Assembly: GCF_029964055.1 (NCBI RefSeq)
Contig: NZ_CP124836.1
Coordinates: forward strand, 2,666,001 to 2,730,000
Length of the DNA: 64,000 nt
Reading direction: 5' to 3'
Source of the DNA: Arthrobacter sp. EM1
Lineage (GTDB): Bacteria > Actinomycetota > Actinomycetes > Actinomycetales > Micrococcaceae
Part shown: positions 63,100-64,000 of the stretch, in pieces
How the letters are laid out: each line of letters starts with the position of its first letter
Numbering within the stretch: the stretch's first letter is position 1
Notes under the pieces: model-generated
Database searches by the model: none
What the model was told of the DNA's origin: nothing
Seen by the model: only the letters and a program-made list of their open reading frames with translations
Made by a program: the position numbers and the translations under genes

Positions 63100-64000
63100 T
63101 CAGCTGTTGCTGGGGCCCAAATCCGGAAGTTCCTTCTGCCAGATCCCGGTGACTCCGGCGGTGGTGAATCCCAGCTGTTGGTTGACCGTGAGCAGGTAAC
63201 GGTTTTCCGGTGCGTTCCAGGTGTACAGCACCCGGGCGTCCGGGAACTGTTCGGAGAGCCGCTCCATGTTGGCGACCTTGATCAGCAGGCCCAGTTTGTT
63301 GCCGCGGTGCTCCGGGAGGACGACTGTGTCATCTTGGAAGACCACATCGGGCCGCAGTGCCAGGACGCTGATCGTGGTCAGACCGACCAGGTCACCGCTG
63401 CCCAGACGCTCGACGGCGGTGACCACTGTCCGGCGGCCCTGCGCAATGGCGACATCTTCCGCTTGCCGGAGGATTCCGCCGTCGAACACCATGCTTGAAT
63501 CATCGACACCGGGCACGCCGTCTTCGCCCGCGTTGTTTTCCAGTGCCGCGACGGCCTCAAGCCACTGCTCCGGGCACCGGTCCGTCCAATGGTGCAGCCG
63601 GTAGCGTCCTGCGTTCGCCTCCTCGGCCTCGGTTCCCAGCTCCGCCACGAGCTTGCCGTCAAGCGGCAGCGCGCAGGCACTGAACTGCTCGATGTGCTGC
63701 AGGGCATAGCCGCTGTGGCGGGCGAACTCGACTTCGCGGCTGTTGTCCGGGACGAACCCGAAGCCCGTGCCCGGCACCAGTTGCCCGGCTTCGCTGTCAC
63801 CGAGCGAGGAACTCGGATGGTTCGTGTCGACCAGGATGGTGTGCCGGCCCTCGTCGCGGGCGAAGTGCTCCGCAGCTTCAAGCAGTTGCCGGCCCACGCC
63901 CCGTCCTTGGAATTCGGGCAGGATGTCGAGCGCGAATTCGGCCAGGTCGAGGTTGTCCGCGAGCGGCAGCGCGATGTCCACAGTACCGACGATTTCCCCG
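63100..64000 (-). CDS. Double-GNAT-domain acetyltransferase, 5' end cut off by the window
   Basis: At least 299 residues; the reading frame is open to the edge (EIVGTVDIALPL). Two GNAT folds are seen: the first has the acetyl-CoA loop QGRGVGRQLLEAAE, the second DTVVLPEHRGNKLGLLIKVANME with the RGNKLG loop and a C-terminal VNQQLGFTTAGVTGIWQKEL. The layout resembles mycothiol synthase-like tandem GNATs, but the substrate pocket cannot be assigned. Its stop codon is 309 bp upstream of rplJ. Confidence 0.85.
   Translation of the reverse strand, partial: GEIVGTVDIALPLADNLDLAEFALDILPEFQGRGVGRQLLEAAEHFARDEGRHTILVDTNHPSSSLGDSEAGQLVPGTGFGFVPDNSREVEFARHSGYALQHIEQFSACALPLDGKLVAELGTEAEEANAGRYRLHHWTDRCPEQWLEAVAALENNAGEDGVPGVDDSSMVFDGGILRQAEDVAIAQGRRTVVTAVERLGSGDLVGLTTISVLALRPDVVFQDDTVVLPEHRGNKLGLLIKVANMERLSEQFPDARVLYTWNAPENRYLLTVNQQLGFTTAGVTGIWQKELPDLGPSNS

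Overview
The window looks like a chromosomal segment of a high-GC actinobacterium of the Arthrobacter/Pseudarthrobacter group (Micrococcaceae). The reasons are the high GC content, many GTG and TTG starts, Ala/Glu-rich tails on several ribosomal proteins, a spc operon without rpsN, a monoderm-type Tad pilus cluster with no secretin, and actinobacterial TANNNT -10 boxes placed 6-7 nt before start codons that have no Shine-Dalgarno. The taxon is inferred from protein style, not from a search. No phage, insertion sequence, CRISPR array, tRNA or rRNA was found.

Layout. 1-8.7 kb is metabolic and envelope housekeeping: partial glgX, nnr (NAD(P)HX repair), acpS and glmS on the minus strand; coaA, a VanY-like D,D-carboxypeptidase lipoprotein and mscL on the plus strand; then glmM. 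Next come rpsI and rplM (8.8-9.8 kb). 10.1-17.9 kb is a Tad/Flp pilus operon: prepilin peptidase, Flp pilin, TadE, TadG-like, CpaB, CpaE, CpaF, TadB, TadC. It is followed by a small Hpt-like protein that lacks the phospho-accepting His, and by a divergent OmpR-type regulator and histidine kinase (18.0-21.1 kb).

21.1-57.4 kb is the conserved transcription/translation supercluster, all on the minus strand. Read in the direction of transcription it is rpoB-rpoC, rpsL-rpsG-fusA-tuf, the S10 operon (rpsJ to rpsQ), the spc operon (rplN to rplO), secY-adk, map, infA-rpmJ-rpsM-rpsK-rpoA-rplQ, truA. Unrelated genes interrupt it at two points: a GH1 beta-glucosidase plus a 41-residue membrane protein between tuf and rpsJ, and a P1-family peptidase plus a three-gene sugar-type ABC transporter without ATPase between map and infA. 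Strong hairpins mark the operon boundaries, notably an intrinsic terminator between rplO and secY.

57.4-64 kb holds an acetyl-CoA acetyltransferase behind a CRP/GlxR-like site, a YbaK-type deacylase ending in a 10-bp tandem repeat, a Tat-exported 5'-nucleotidase-type phosphoesterase, rplL and rplJ behind a long attenuator-like leader, and a truncated double-GNAT acetyltransferase. So rplJL is separated from rpoBC by three unrelated genes.

The most informative unusual features are the set of leaderless-type starts, the His-less Hpt protein beside the Tad cluster, a shared palindrome family between convergent genes, an 11-bp motif repeated only upstream of rpoB and rpoA, and Arg/Gly/Asp-rich extensions on S5 and S3. 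I found nothing that is clearly a new defence or mobile system.
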